A DNA stretch of 64,000 nt. It comes from Altererythrobacter sp. B11. GTDB lineage: Bacteria; Pseudomonadota; Alphaproteobacteria; Sphingomonadales; Sphingomonadaceae. The stretch is from positions 1,897,001 through 1,961,000 of the forward strand of contig NZ_AP018498.1 in the NCBI RefSeq assembly GCF_003569745.1, given 5' to 3'. Both the position numbers and the translations under genes were made by a program. This document shows positions 35,270-43,329 of the stretch, piece by piece; position 1 is the first letter of the stretch, and the number at the start of each line of letters is the position of its first letter. Under the pieces are notes generated by a model, which made no database searches, was not told where the DNA came from, and saw only the letters and a list, made by a program, of their open reading frames with translations.

Positions 35270-36274
35270 TCACACCGCGCCGAGCAACAGCGTCACATCT
35301 CCGGTTTGGGGATCAGGCGTGGCACCAGCCAGATCCTTGGGATAGGTGACGCGATGGAGAAGGGGACGGATCTGGAAATCGCGTTTGGCGAGCAGGCCGG
35401 GCATGATCGCAAGCCTGTTCAGACCAACGGGTACCTCGTGCCATGACCCTTGCGCGAGAAATTCCGTCCGCACACTCTGCCGGCAGCCGCACAGGGCCGA
35501 GAAATAGCGATTGTCGAGATGCGGCCGTTCCACCACGACGCGGTTTCCGACCGCTTCGGCCGCGATCCTGCCCGCGATGGCGCTATTGATCCCTTTCGCG
35601 ATGCCGCGCAGGCCGGGCGCCGCCAACAGGACGCCGAAAGCGTCGGACACCCAGCGGCCGGAAAGGCGGTGATGCAGCGTCCCGCGATTGACATCGATAC
35701 GGTAACCAAGCCGCCCCCAACGGGAGAGGCCGTTATGGGTCAGTTTCGCGAGGTTTGAGAAATCTTCGGCCGAGGGCTGATATTTCAGCCGCTGCACCAC
35801 CGCGCGATGGCTCGGGCCGCGCCAGTCCTGGGGTGCCAGCGCCCGCATGATGCCTTCCACCAGTTCCCAGCAACGGACCATGGCATCGGCATCAGGCGAG
35901 ACGACACTGCCATTCTGCCGGAAATGGTCGGGCTGACATCGCAACCGGCCGGCTTCGTCGAGATCCAGCTCGATCTTGCGGCCGATATAGCCATGGAGGC
36001 CGGGCTGGAAATAGACCACGTCTCCCAACGCGGTCGTAATATCGGCCCCGCCGTAATGATTGGCCGCGATATCGGCCAACGAGAGTAGCCATGGCAGGAT
36101 TTCGGCGGTTTTCAGAACCATCCGGCGCCAGATGTCGGCCGCGCCTTCGTCCACATCGATCATCACGACCGCCGCACCGCCCTGGAACAGCGCCCGCAGC
36201 GATCCGGGGCGAAGCTCGGATATATGCCGCGTGGCGATCAGCTTCGCCGCCGGGGGGCGGCCGAGCTTAGGCAA
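35270..36274 (-). CDS. Unrecognised protein coupled to the dehydratase-aminotransferase
   Basis: I do not recognise this 334-residue protein. It has no signal peptide or obvious membrane segment and a mixed composition with many His, Arg and Gly residues. Notable stretches are AALCGCRQSV-like (SALCGCRQSV) and HFRQNGSVVSPDADAM. A long conserved-looking frame with ordinary codon use supports it being real. It would start at TTG 36274, overlapping the stop of the upstream fusion gene by 8 bases, which suggests translational coupling and a role in the same sugar pathway. Internal ATG starts exist but would leave a long gap. A modifying enzyme or transferase is possible; no function is assigned. 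Confidence 0.6.
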   Translation of the reverse strand: MPKLGRPPAAKLIATRHISELRPGSLRALFQGGAAVVMIDVDEGAADIWRRMVLKTAEILPWLLSLADIAANHYGGADITTALGDVVYFQPGLHGYIGRKIELDLDEAGRLRCQPDHFRQNGSVVSPDADAMVRCWELVEGIMRALAPQDWRGPSHRAVVQRLKYQPSAEDFSNLAKLTHNGLSRWGRLGYRIDVNRGTLHHRLSGRWVSDAFGVLLAAPGLRGIAKGINSAIAGRIAAEAVGNRVVVERPHLDNRYFSALCGCRQSVRTEFLAQGSWHEVPVGLNRLAIMPGLLAKRDFQIRPLLHRVTYPKDLAGATPDPQTGDVTLLLGAV

Positions 36275-39200
36275 CGACCTCTCGGACGTGCGAGCCGATG
36301 GCCTGAATGTGCCGTTCGTCGAATAAATGGTCGACAGCCAGCATCAGGTTTGTCGGGCCAAGTGCGGTCGCGCTCGGAAGGTCGCCATCGGTTTTCACCT
36401 CGCGGCTCGCGAACGCAGCCTCCTTGCTCATGTCGGGGCACGATCCTGGCCCGCAGGTTATGCCGCGCTCCCGCAATTCAGCCACAATTTCGGCCACGCT
36501 GCTGCGTGCCTGCAGCCGGTCGACCCTTACCTGCAGATTATACTTGTACCAGGCATGGGTGATGTCCGCGCCCGGCTGGGGCACGGACATCATGGGATGA
36601 TCTTGCAGCAGGCGGTTGAGCATTTCGGCATTGGCGCGGCGGCGGGCGAGCCGGTCGGGCAGTTTTGCCAACTGGATCGTGCCGATGGCGGCCTGCGCTT
36701 CCGTCAGTCTCAGATTGCTGCCGAAGCTGTCATGGATGAAACGAAAGGCGGATCCAGCCTTGCCGTCGTGTACCTTGGCGTGGCTCTTGCCGTGATCCTT
36801 GTAAGCCCAGGCGCGCAGGAACACGTCCTCGTCGGAGGTCACCACCATACCGCCCTCGCCGGCAGTGGAAATAATCTTGTCGGTGCAGAATGAGAATGCC
36901 GCCGCATGGCCGAAACTGCCTACCCGTTGGCCGCCGACTGCCGCGCCATGGGCCTGGGCGCAATCCTCCACCAGCAACAGCCTGTGCCGGTCGCACAACT
37001 CTTTCAACGCAGCGATGTCGCACGGCCATCCATTCAGATGGACGGCGATAATGGCCTTGGTGCGCGGGCCGATCATCCGCTCCACCGATTCCGGGCATAT
37101 TGTCTGGGAGACCGGGTCGACATCGGCAAAGACCGGTTCAGCTCCCACCGCGACCACACAACTGGTGGTGGCGAAGAAGCTCCGCGCCGGTACGATAACC
37201 TCGTGGCCCGACCCCACGCCGAGCGCGCGCAGTGCCAGTTCCAGCGCCGCCGTACCGTTGTTGACCGCGATGGCACGGCGCGCGCCCGTGAAGCGGGCGA
37301 AACTCGTTTCGAAATTGCGCGTGTGCTCGCCATGAACCAGCGCGTTCACCCTTCCGCTCGACAGGATGTCGCGCACCGCCTCGATCTCGTCGGGATCGTA
37401 ACTGGGCCAGCGCGAAGCCAATGTCGTCTCCGATTTCACAAGATAAATGGGCACATGGCGCACGGGCGGGGAGGCCGGGAAAAACACGGATTCTGGCACT
37501 GGCTCCTTCGTCGCCTGCCCCAAAGGCGCCGCCGTCACGGTGGCGAGCGCCGTCTGTGTTTCACCGCCGGACGAATGAACCGTGAAGTGCCCGCGGGCGT
37601 AATCCGCCATCAGCGAAGCGAAATCGCCGAAGGGCATGCGGGCATCGGCCTGGCCGCTGGGAATCCGCACCAGATTGTGCAGCACCCGGCGAATCTCCTC
37701 TTCGTCGCGCTCCGCTATCAGCCTTTCCATCCGGCGGATCGCCTGATTCAGCAAGGGCAGGGGGATCGGCCGCGATCGGGCCTCGAAAATGCCCGGAATG
37801 CTGGATTCAACCTGTTCCTCGCAACTGTCGAACAATTCCTCGAACAGCTTCTCTCCCGGCCTCAACCCCACGATCCGGATGTCCATGTCCACCTCCGGCT
37901 CGTAACCAGCCAGCCGGATCATCTGCTGTGCGAGGTCGAGAATCCGCACTGGCTCGCCCATGTCCAGAACGTAGATGTTGCCCCGCATCGTATCCCTTTT
38001 CAGGGCATGCGAACTGCTCTGAAGGATCAGCTGCACCGCTTCGCGCACGGTCATGAAATAGCGGGTGATGTCAGGATGGGTTACCGTCAGCGGGCCACCA
38101 TGTTCGATCTGCCGGGTGAACAGCGGCACGACGGATCCGCTCGATCCCAGGACGTTGCCGAAGCGCACGGTTATGAAACGTGGTGCATCGGGATCGTCCA
38201 CCCCGCACAGGTCCAGCGCCTGGGAGTAGATTTCGCCCACTCGCTTGGTCGCGCCCATCACGCCCACGGGGTTGACCGCCTTGTCGGTGGACACCTGCAC
38301 CATCGCCCTGGCGCCGAATTCGCACACTGCATCCGCGATATTGCGCGTGCCCACGACATTGGTGTGAACCCCCGCGCAAGGGTTTTCTTCCACCAGCGGG
38401 ACGTGCTTCAGCGCTGCTGCGTGGAACACGATCTCGGGCCTAGCCTGCTCGAAGACCGCACGCACGGCATCGCGCTCACGAATGGAGCACAGCGCCTGGC
38501 GGATCGGAAGCGTCGGGCAGGCCTGGCGCATTTGGGAATCGATTTCGTAGAGATCGTGCTCCGCGTGGTCGAGCAGGGTGATCTCGGCCGGGCCGAAGGC
38601 CGCCAATTGCCGGGACAACTCGCCGCCTATCGTGCCGCCGGCACCGGTAACGAGGATCCGCCGCCCGCGAATGCACTCATCCACGATCTGGGTGGCCATC
38701 AGGAACTCCGGCCGACCGAGCAGGCGAGCCGTCGAGAGCAGCGGTGACGCACCAGCTTCGCCGGATTTCAGCAGCTCTCCCAAGCGAGAGGAGAAACGGC
38801 ATATCTCCAAATCCAGCTTTCTGGCCCGTTCGACGATCTTCGCGCGTTGTGCGGCTGTTGAACCCGCGGCGGCATCGCACAGGATCAGGCAGGCTGGCGC
38901 TCGGCCGCGTTCTTCCAGCCCCACGACGGCACTCGCCAGCATCTCGGGACCGCCGAGCACTGGCACGCCGGAAAGCCGACCGATGGCATCGCCTTCCTCC
39001 GACAACAGGGCTCCCACGACGTCCAGTCCCGCGGATGGATCGCCGCGTACCAGTTCGATGACCGACGATGCCCATTCCGGCGGGCCCAGCACGATAGCCT
39101 TGCGCGCGGCCCGGGGCGGGGCATGGACCACAGCCGTGCCACCTTGAACCCGCCGTGCCTCGCGCAATTGGCGCCGCGCGATGCGCATCCCGGTCATGAC

Positions 39201-39767
39201 CACGATCAGCAATGCGGCATGCAGGATCGGGATCGTGACGAGCAGGGGCAGATCGGGCAGCCGCATGGGAACGGCGGCCACCGAAACCGACCAGGCGACG
39301 AAGAGAGCAATCCCAACCAGGCGCACGAGATGAATGCAATCGGCCAGGCGGGTGAAGCGCCAGCTATGGCGGTAAAGCCCGTTGAGCCAAAGGACGAGGG
39401 TGGTGACCAGGGCAAACTGGCCGACGAAACCGATCTTGTGGAGCGGCCCTCCACCCATGGCGGGGTAACCCAGCACCATCACGATCTGCAGGGTAAGCGT
39501 CACAGCCAGCAGGTCGAGCGCCGCCACCACGATCAGACGCAGCGTCCGCTTGCTTTTGAGGGTGAACGGCGCGGGCCGGGGGAGGGTGCGAGTGCGCTCC
39601 CGATCGCTGGGAAGCATTGCCGCAGGCGCGCCTTCCGAGAGGCGGTGTTCGCCAGGCAGCTGCGTTACGGGCGGGATGTCCGGCGCCGCTTCGCGTGTCG
39701 GCGATGGATCGGTGAGCTTTGCGGTATCGAGCAGGTCCAGCATGCGAGCCCCGACTGTAGAACGCAC
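36267..39767 (-). CDS. UDP-sugar 4,6-dehydratase - PLP aminotransferase fusion
   Basis: This 1166-residue protein joins two enzymes usually encoded separately. Residues 75-210 hold about four membrane segments and a CoA-binding-like fold, as in WbpM/PglF. The dehydratase domain follows, with NAD motif GAGGTIGGE near residue 371, VSTDKAVNPVGVMGATKR, and FGNVLGSSGSVVPLF. From about residue 770 a DegT/DnrJ/EryC1/StrS aminotransferase follows, with NNGTAALELALRALGVG, VEDCAQAHGA, and the PLP lysine Lys964 in SFCTDKIISTAGEGG. Together they would turn a UDP-N-acetyl-hexosamine into a UDP-4-amino-4,6-dideoxy sugar at the membrane (PglF then PglE chemistry). An N-acyltransferase, formyltransferase and PglC-like transferase in the locus fit this product. 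Substrate stereochemistry is unknown. Confidence 0.9.
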   Translation of the reverse strand: MRSTVGARMLDLLDTAKLTDPSPTREAAPDIPPVTQLPGEHRLSEGAPAAMLPSDRERTRTLPRPAPFTLKSKRTLRLIVVAALDLLAVTLTLQIVMVLGYPAMGGGPLHKIGFVGQFALVTTLVLWLNGLYRHSWRFTRLADCIHLVRLVGIALFVAWSVSVAAVPMRLPDLPLLVTIPILHAALLIVVMTGMRIARRQLREARRVQGGTAVVHAPPRAARKAIVLGPPEWASSVIELVRGDPSAGLDVVGALLSEEGDAIGRLSGVPVLGGPEMLASAVVGLEERGRAPACLILCDAAAGSTAAQRAKIVERARKLDLEICRFSSRLGELLKSGEAGASPLLSTARLLGRPEFLMATQIVDECIRGRRILVTGAGGTIGGELSRQLAAFGPAEITLLDHAEHDLYEIDSQMRQACPTLPIRQALCSIRERDAVRAVFEQARPEIVFHAAALKHVPLVEENPCAGVHTNVVGTRNIADAVCEFGARAMVQVSTDKAVNPVGVMGATKRVGEIYSQALDLCGVDDPDAPRFITVRFGNVLGSSGSVVPLFTRQIEHGGPLTVTHPDITRYFMTVREAVQLILQSSSHALKRDTMRGNIYVLDMGEPVRILDLAQQMIRLAGYEPEVDMDIRIVGLRPGEKLFEELFDSCEEQVESSIPGIFEARSRPIPLPLLNQAIRRMERLIAERDEEEIRRVLHNLVRIPSGQADARMPFGDFASLMADYARGHFTVHSSGGETQTALATVTAAPLGQATKEPVPESVFFPASPPVRHVPIYLVKSETTLASRWPSYDPDEIEAVRDILSSGRVNALVHGEHTRNFETSFARFTGARRAIAVNNGTAALELALRALGVGSGHEVIVPARSFFATTSCVVAVGAEPVFADVDPVSQTICPESVERMIGPRTKAIIAVHLNGWPCDIAALKELCDRHRLLLVEDCAQAHGAAVGGQRVGSFGHAAAFSFCTDKIISTAGEGGMVVTSDEDVFLRAWAYKDHGKSHAKVHDGKAGSAFRFIHDSFGSNLRLTEAQAAIGTIQLAKLPDRLARRRANAEMLNRLLQDHPMMSVPQPGADITHAWYKYNLQVRVDRLQARSSVAEIVAELRERGITCGPGSCPDMSKEAAFASREVKTDGDLPSATALGPTNLMLAVDHLFDERHIQAIGSHVREVVA

Positions 39768-40065
39768 GTGACGGCCAGCACGAAGCCGCCGCCCTTTGAT
39801 TGAAAGCCATTCCTAATTCACGGGCACAGCCGATAGAATTGGACAAACAGACCCTATCCCGAATGGTGCGGCCTCATCTTTCGGATTGGCTGATGTGCAA
39901 GGAACGGGGCAGGTCGTCGCGTTCTCGCTCCGATGTCGCCGGCACTATACCAAAGCATATCAGCCCTAATGCCTGCTCCAATCAGCGGAGTGCCGGGTAA
40001 GCTTATGCCTGTTCTACCAATTTCAAAGGGGGTCGGCGCGTGGCCGGCAGGAAGGGGCTGGTGCC
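39768..40065. other. Divergent intergenic region, 298 bases
   Basis: This non-coding stretch separates the minus-strand fusion gene from the plus-strand glycosyltransferase, so it should hold promoters in both directions. It is more AT-rich than the flanking genes. A CTTTCGGATTgGC motif at 39878-39890 recurs before the LuxR gene at 42300. No consensus -35/-10 pair stands out and no credible ORF was seen. A GGAAGGGG ribosome-binding site precedes the ATG at 40066. Confidence 0.5.
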
Positions 40066-41304
40066 ATGAAGATCATCGTCCATTCCAGCCTGGCCTTCTC
40101 GCTGGTCAATTTTCGTGGCGCGCTGCTGGCTGCACTGGTGGCGGAGGGGCACGAGGTGACGGCAACCGCGCCGGACCGGGATGCACGGGTGGAGGAGGAG
40201 CTTGCCCGAATCGGTGTGGGCTTCATCCAGGTGCCAATGGCGCGCGCATCGCTAAGCCCCCTCACCGATCTGCGGACGCTCGCCGCCTATATCGGGCTGA
40301 TGCTGCGCCAGAGGCCGGATGTCGTCATCGCCTACACCCAAAAGCCGATTATCTATGGCGGCATCGCGGCGCGGTTGGCCGGTATCGGCAGCTATTACGT
40401 GATCATGAGTGGGCTGGGCTTCGTCTTCAGCCCTGCTGGCGCGGCGCGGCCAGCGCTGCGCCGGTGCGTCAGCCTGCTGTATCGGCAAGCGATAAGCAGG
40501 GCCCGGGCCGTATTCGTCTTCAATTCCGATGACCGCGCGGAAATGTTGCGCCACAGGATCATCGGCCCCCATCACAAGGTCGTCCAGATCCCTGGATCCG
40601 GCGTGGACACGGACCACTTTATCGCGCGTCCGCTGCCAGAGCCGCCGCGTACGGTGCTGATGATCGCCCGGCTGATGCGCGACAAGGGGGTGCGGGAATT
40701 CGTCGAGAGTGCGCGGTTGGTGAAACGCCTTTTCCCGGAAGCGCGGTTTCGGATTCTCGGCCGGGTCGAAGAAGATAACCCGACAGCGATAGGCCGTGAG
40801 GAATTGGCTCGCTGGGCGGAGGAGGGGGTTGTGGAACTGCTTCCGGAAACCCGCGATGTCCGGGCTCACCTGGCGGAAGCGGCCATTTTCGCGCTGCCCT
40901 CATACTATCGGGAGGGGTTGCCGCGCACCATTCTCGAAGCGCTGGCGACTGGGCGCCCGGTCGTCACCACCGCGCTGCCCGGCTGCCGCGACGCGATCGT
41001 GGAGGGTGTCACCGGCCTGCTGGTGCCGCCATGCGACCCGGTGGCCCTTGCGGACGCGATCATGCGGCTGTTGCGCGATCCGGAACGCCTCGCAGCCATG
41101 TCGCTGGCCGCGCGGCGAGCGGCGGAGGAGAAATACGATGTGCGGCTGGTCAACCGGATGCTGATCGATGCGATGGAACTGAGCCGCCGGGATGGGGAAA
41201 CGGATTCTCCGGCGGGTTCCATTACCTCTCCCGTGTCGTCAGCTATTTTCGCGTCTTCGGGCGCTGTGCTTGCCACCTCGCGGGAAGGCCGACCGGATGC
41301 CTGA
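40066..41304 (+). CDS. Glycosyltransferase, PglA-like GT4
   Basis: This 412-residue GT-B protein has the features of PglA/CapM-type transferases: SLVNFRGALLAALVAEGHEV, VIAYTQKPIIYGGIAARLAG, the MSGLGFVF loop and YREGLPRTILEALATGRPVV as the EX7E motif. In other bacteria this subfamily adds the second sugar onto an undecaprenyl-diphosphate-linked bacillosamine- or FucNAc-like residue. That fits the sugar-phosphate transferase and amino-sugar enzymes here. The last 45 residues are low in complexity and poorly conserved. It overlaps the formyltransferase gene by 8 bases. Confidence 0.88.
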   Translation: MKIIVHSSLAFSLVNFRGALLAALVAEGHEVTATAPDRDARVEEELARIGVGFIQVPMARASLSPLTDLRTLAAYIGLMLRQRPDVVIAYTQKPIIYGGIAARLAGIGSYYVIMSGLGFVFSPAGAARPALRRCVSLLYRQAISRARAVFVFNSDDRAEMLRHRIIGPHHKVVQIPGSGVDTDHFIARPLPEPPRTVLMIARLMRDKGVREFVESARLVKRLFPEARFRILGRVEEDNPTAIGREELARWAEEGVVELLPETRDVRAHLAEAAIFALPSYYREGLPRTILEALATGRPVVTTALPGCRDAIVEGVTGLLVPPCDPVALADAIMRLLRDPERLAAMSLAARRAAEEKYDVRLVNRMLIDAMELSRRDGETDSPAGSITSPVSSAIFASSGAVLATSREGRPDA

Positions 41305-42202
41305 CCTCATCCTCATCGGGGCGGTGGAAAGCACTCGGATCGCGCTGGAAGCGGCCCACCGGGCCGAGGGGTGGCGGGTGCGGGCGCTGGTGACCTTGCC
41401 GCCCGAATCCTGCGGCCGCCATTCGGACTATTGCGATCTGGCGCCGCAGGCCTGTGGCATGGGCGTCGAGATTATCCACGCCGCCCGGATCAACGATGCG
41501 GCGGTAATCGCCCGCATCGGTGCCTTGCGACCGGACCTGCTTCTCGTTGTCGGCTGGTCGCAGATATGTGGGCCGGACTTTCTCGCTATAAGCCCCGGTC
41601 GTGTGCTCGGTTACCATCCGGCGCCTCTACCCCGTTTGCGCGGGCGGGCCGTCATTCCCTGGACCATCCTGCTGCGGGAGCCTGTGTCTGCCGGAACGCT
41701 GTTCTGGATCGATGGTGGCACCGACAGCGGCCCTATTGTGGAGCAGGAGTTCTTTCTCGTGGCGCCCGACGAGACGGCGCGATCGCTTTACGACCGGCAC
41801 ATGGAGGTGCTGGCGTCCTTACTGGCAAAGGCATTGCGACGCATCGGGCAGGGTGATGCCGCTGGCATTCCGCAGAAGGAGCACCTGGCTACATTCGCTG
41901 CCCGGCGCGTGAAGGCGGATGGGTTGATCGCCTGGTCGCAAGGGACAGATGCCATCGACCGCCTGATTCGGGCGGTGGGGCGGCCCTATCCGGGTGCCTT
42001 TACGCATCTCGGCATGGAGAGGGTCACGATATGGGCTGCGGTGCCGGAGCCGTGCGGCTCGTACGAAGCGGCTTTGCCTGGCCAGATCGTGGCCGCCGCG
42101 CCCTCGCACTGGCTGGTCAGAACGGGCGACGGGCTGTTGCTCGTGACCGACTGGCATCGCGCGGATGGCGGCGTTTCGCCCATCCATCAGCGTCTGGGCT
42201 GA
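41297..42202 (+). CDS. Sugar N-formyltransferase-like protein
   Basis: This 301-residue protein belongs to the formyl transferase fold of methionyl-tRNA and sugar formyltransferases. It has LIGAVESTRIALEAA at the start, DLLLVVGWSQICGPDFL, the active-site segment LGYHPAPLPRLRGRA and IDGGTDSGPIV with the catalytic Asp. In ArnA and most relatives the segment reads N-x-H; here the Asn position is Gly (GYH), which occurs in a sub-branch of sugar formyltransferases as I recall. It would transfer a formyl group from N10-formyl-THF to an amino sugar. Start ATG 41297 overlaps the glycosyltransferase end. It competes with, or acts at another position from, the lipoyl-fused acyltransferase. Confidence 0.8.
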   Translation: MPDLILIGAVESTRIALEAAHRAEGWRVRALVTLPPESCGRHSDYCDLAPQACGMGVEIIHAARINDAAVIARIGALRPDLLLVVGWSQICGPDFLAISPGRVLGYHPAPLPRLRGRAVIPWTILLREPVSAGTLFWIDGGTDSGPIVEQEFFLVAPDETARSLYDRHMEVLASLLAKALRRIGQGDAAGIPQKEHLATFAARRVKADGLIAWSQGTDAIDRLIRAVGRPYPGAFTHLGMERVTIWAAVPEPCGSYEAALPGQIVAAAPSHWLVRTGDGLLLVTDWHRADGGVSPIHQRLG

Positions 42203-42268
42203 CCGGCGGAAGATGGAGGCAAACCCAGGGTTACTCGGCTCTTTAAGAGGGTGGGACTTCATCTAAAG

Positions 42269-42289
42269 TATGATAGGTTAACCATCATA
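42269..42289. promoter_or_regulatory. Operator-like inverted repeat
   Basis: Arms TATGAT and ATCATA are perfect inverted copies, separated by 9 bases that contain the palindrome GGTTAACC. The 21-base element lies about 180 bases upstream of the promoter for the LuxR gene and 67 bases after the formyltransferase stop. A symmetrical site of this size is typical for a dimeric regulator; the LuxR proteins of the locus are candidates. Confidence 0.5.
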
Positions 42290-42450
42290 TATTTTAGCCC
42301 TTTCGGATTAGCGGTGCATCCATTCCTCATGCGAAAGTTGCGAACCTGGATATATTACGCAGTGAGAGACAGGATTGTTTCCGATAGCTTGAGCATACTC
42401 TATAGGAGACTCCGCTTTCCCCTGCCATTGTCTCATTTGATGACGCTGGA

Positions 42451-42480
42451 TTGAAAGGGGGTGGACGGGCGGAATATAAT
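42451..42480 (+). promoter_or_regulatory. Sigma-70-type promoter for the LuxR-sugar transferase pair
   Basis: TTGAAA at 42451-42456 and a perfect TATAAT at 42475-42480 are separated by 18 bases. The predicted 5' leader before the LuxR ATG is about 115 bases. This is the best -35/-10 match seen in the window. Confidence 0.65.
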
Positions 42481-42603
42481 AATCGAATCGAGTCGCTGAT
42501 AATTCCTTCACGGAAGTTGGTTGCCCGGCATCAGCGATATCGGAGACCAATGCTCCGGTCAGGTTAAGCTATTCCTCGTTTAAGAAGGAGGGGGAGATTG
42601 TCC

Positions 42604-43329
42604 ATGACGGTTGATATTCAGGTCTCGTTGCTCGGTCGAAATTCTTTGATCAGGGAGGGTCTGCGGCATATTCTTTCCGAAAGAGGGTTCGAGATACTCG
42701 ACTCTACGGAGGAACCGTGCCGGCTGCGGAGTCGGCGTCCCTCCGGTTCCGTCGATCCTCTGATCGTTCTGATAGACCAGTGTGGAAGCCGATATTCGGC
42801 CGACGATCTGGCACTTGTGCGCAAGCAATGCGGCGAAGTGCGACTGGTGTTTCTGACCCAGGACCTTGATGTCGATTACATGATCGAAGCGTTCGGGCAT
42901 GGCGCGCACGGCTTCATTCTCAACGATGTCGGCTGCGAAAGCTTGCTCAATTCGCTCCACCTTGTGGCGCTCGGCGAGAAGTTCCTGCCGGGAAAGCTGG
43001 TCGATTCGTTGCCGCAAATGTCCAGCGGAGGATCCCTGATGATGAAGGGAGGGGTGGGCGATTCGCCATTGTCGGATCGCGAGGCCGAAATCCTCAATTG
43101 CCTGGTGGTGGGTCTGCCCAACAAACTGATCGCTCGCCGACTCGATCTCTGCGAGGCGACGGTGAAGGTACATGTGAAGGGCATCCTGAGAAAGCTGGGC
43201 GTGCAGAACCGCACCCAGGCGGCCATTTTCGCGTTGAATAACGGACTGGACCGAACCTTCCGCGTGAGCGGAGACGAATGCGCTGTGGCGGGGGACGAGG
43301 CCGATGCCCCAACACCGCAAATGGCTTGA
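42604..43329 (+). CDS. LuxR-family regulator with degenerate receiver
   Basis: This 241-residue protein has the length and fold pattern of a NarL-type response regulator. Its C-terminal helix-turn-helix reads LSDREAEILNCLVVGLPNKL and ATVKVHVKGILRKLGV. The receiver lacks key residues: the usual acidic pair is replaced by GRN in VSLLGRNSLIREGL, and the conserved Lys is Asn in GFILND; an Asp remains in VLIDQ. Control by a standard kinase is therefore unlikely. ATG 42604 or an in-frame TTG at 42598 could start translation behind AAGGAGGGGGAG. The gene overlaps the sugar transferase by 26 bases, so it may regulate the first committed step of exopolysaccharide synthesis. Confidence 0.85.
   Translation: MTVDIQVSLLGRNSLIREGLRHILSERGFEILDSTEEPCRLRSRRPSGSVDPLIVLIDQCGSRYSADDLALVRKQCGEVRLVFLTQDLDVDYMIEAFGHGAHGFILNDVGCESLLNSLHLVALGEKFLPGKLVDSLPQMSSGGSLMMKGGVGDSPLSDREAEILNCLVVGLPNKLIARRLDLCEATVKVHVKGILRKLGVQNRTQAAIFALNNGLDRTFRVSGDECAVAGDEADAPTPQMA

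Larger units (their letters stand above)
42203..42603. other. AT-rich intergenic region with regulatory signals, 401 bases
   Basis: This 401-base gap is clearly richer in A and T than the surrounding genes. It contains an inverted repeat (42269-42289), a near-consensus promoter (42451-42480) and an AAGGAGG ribosome-binding site at 42585-42591 before the LuxR gene. Short ORFs of 60-80 codons on both strands have no ribosome-binding site and no recognisable content. The region likely controls the LuxR and sugar-transferase genes. Confidence 0.7.

Noticed and set aside
42251-42550. Small frames on both strands in the AT-rich gap
   Set aside because: No ribosome-binding sites; both overlap the inverted repeat or the promoter region, and their translations show no family features.
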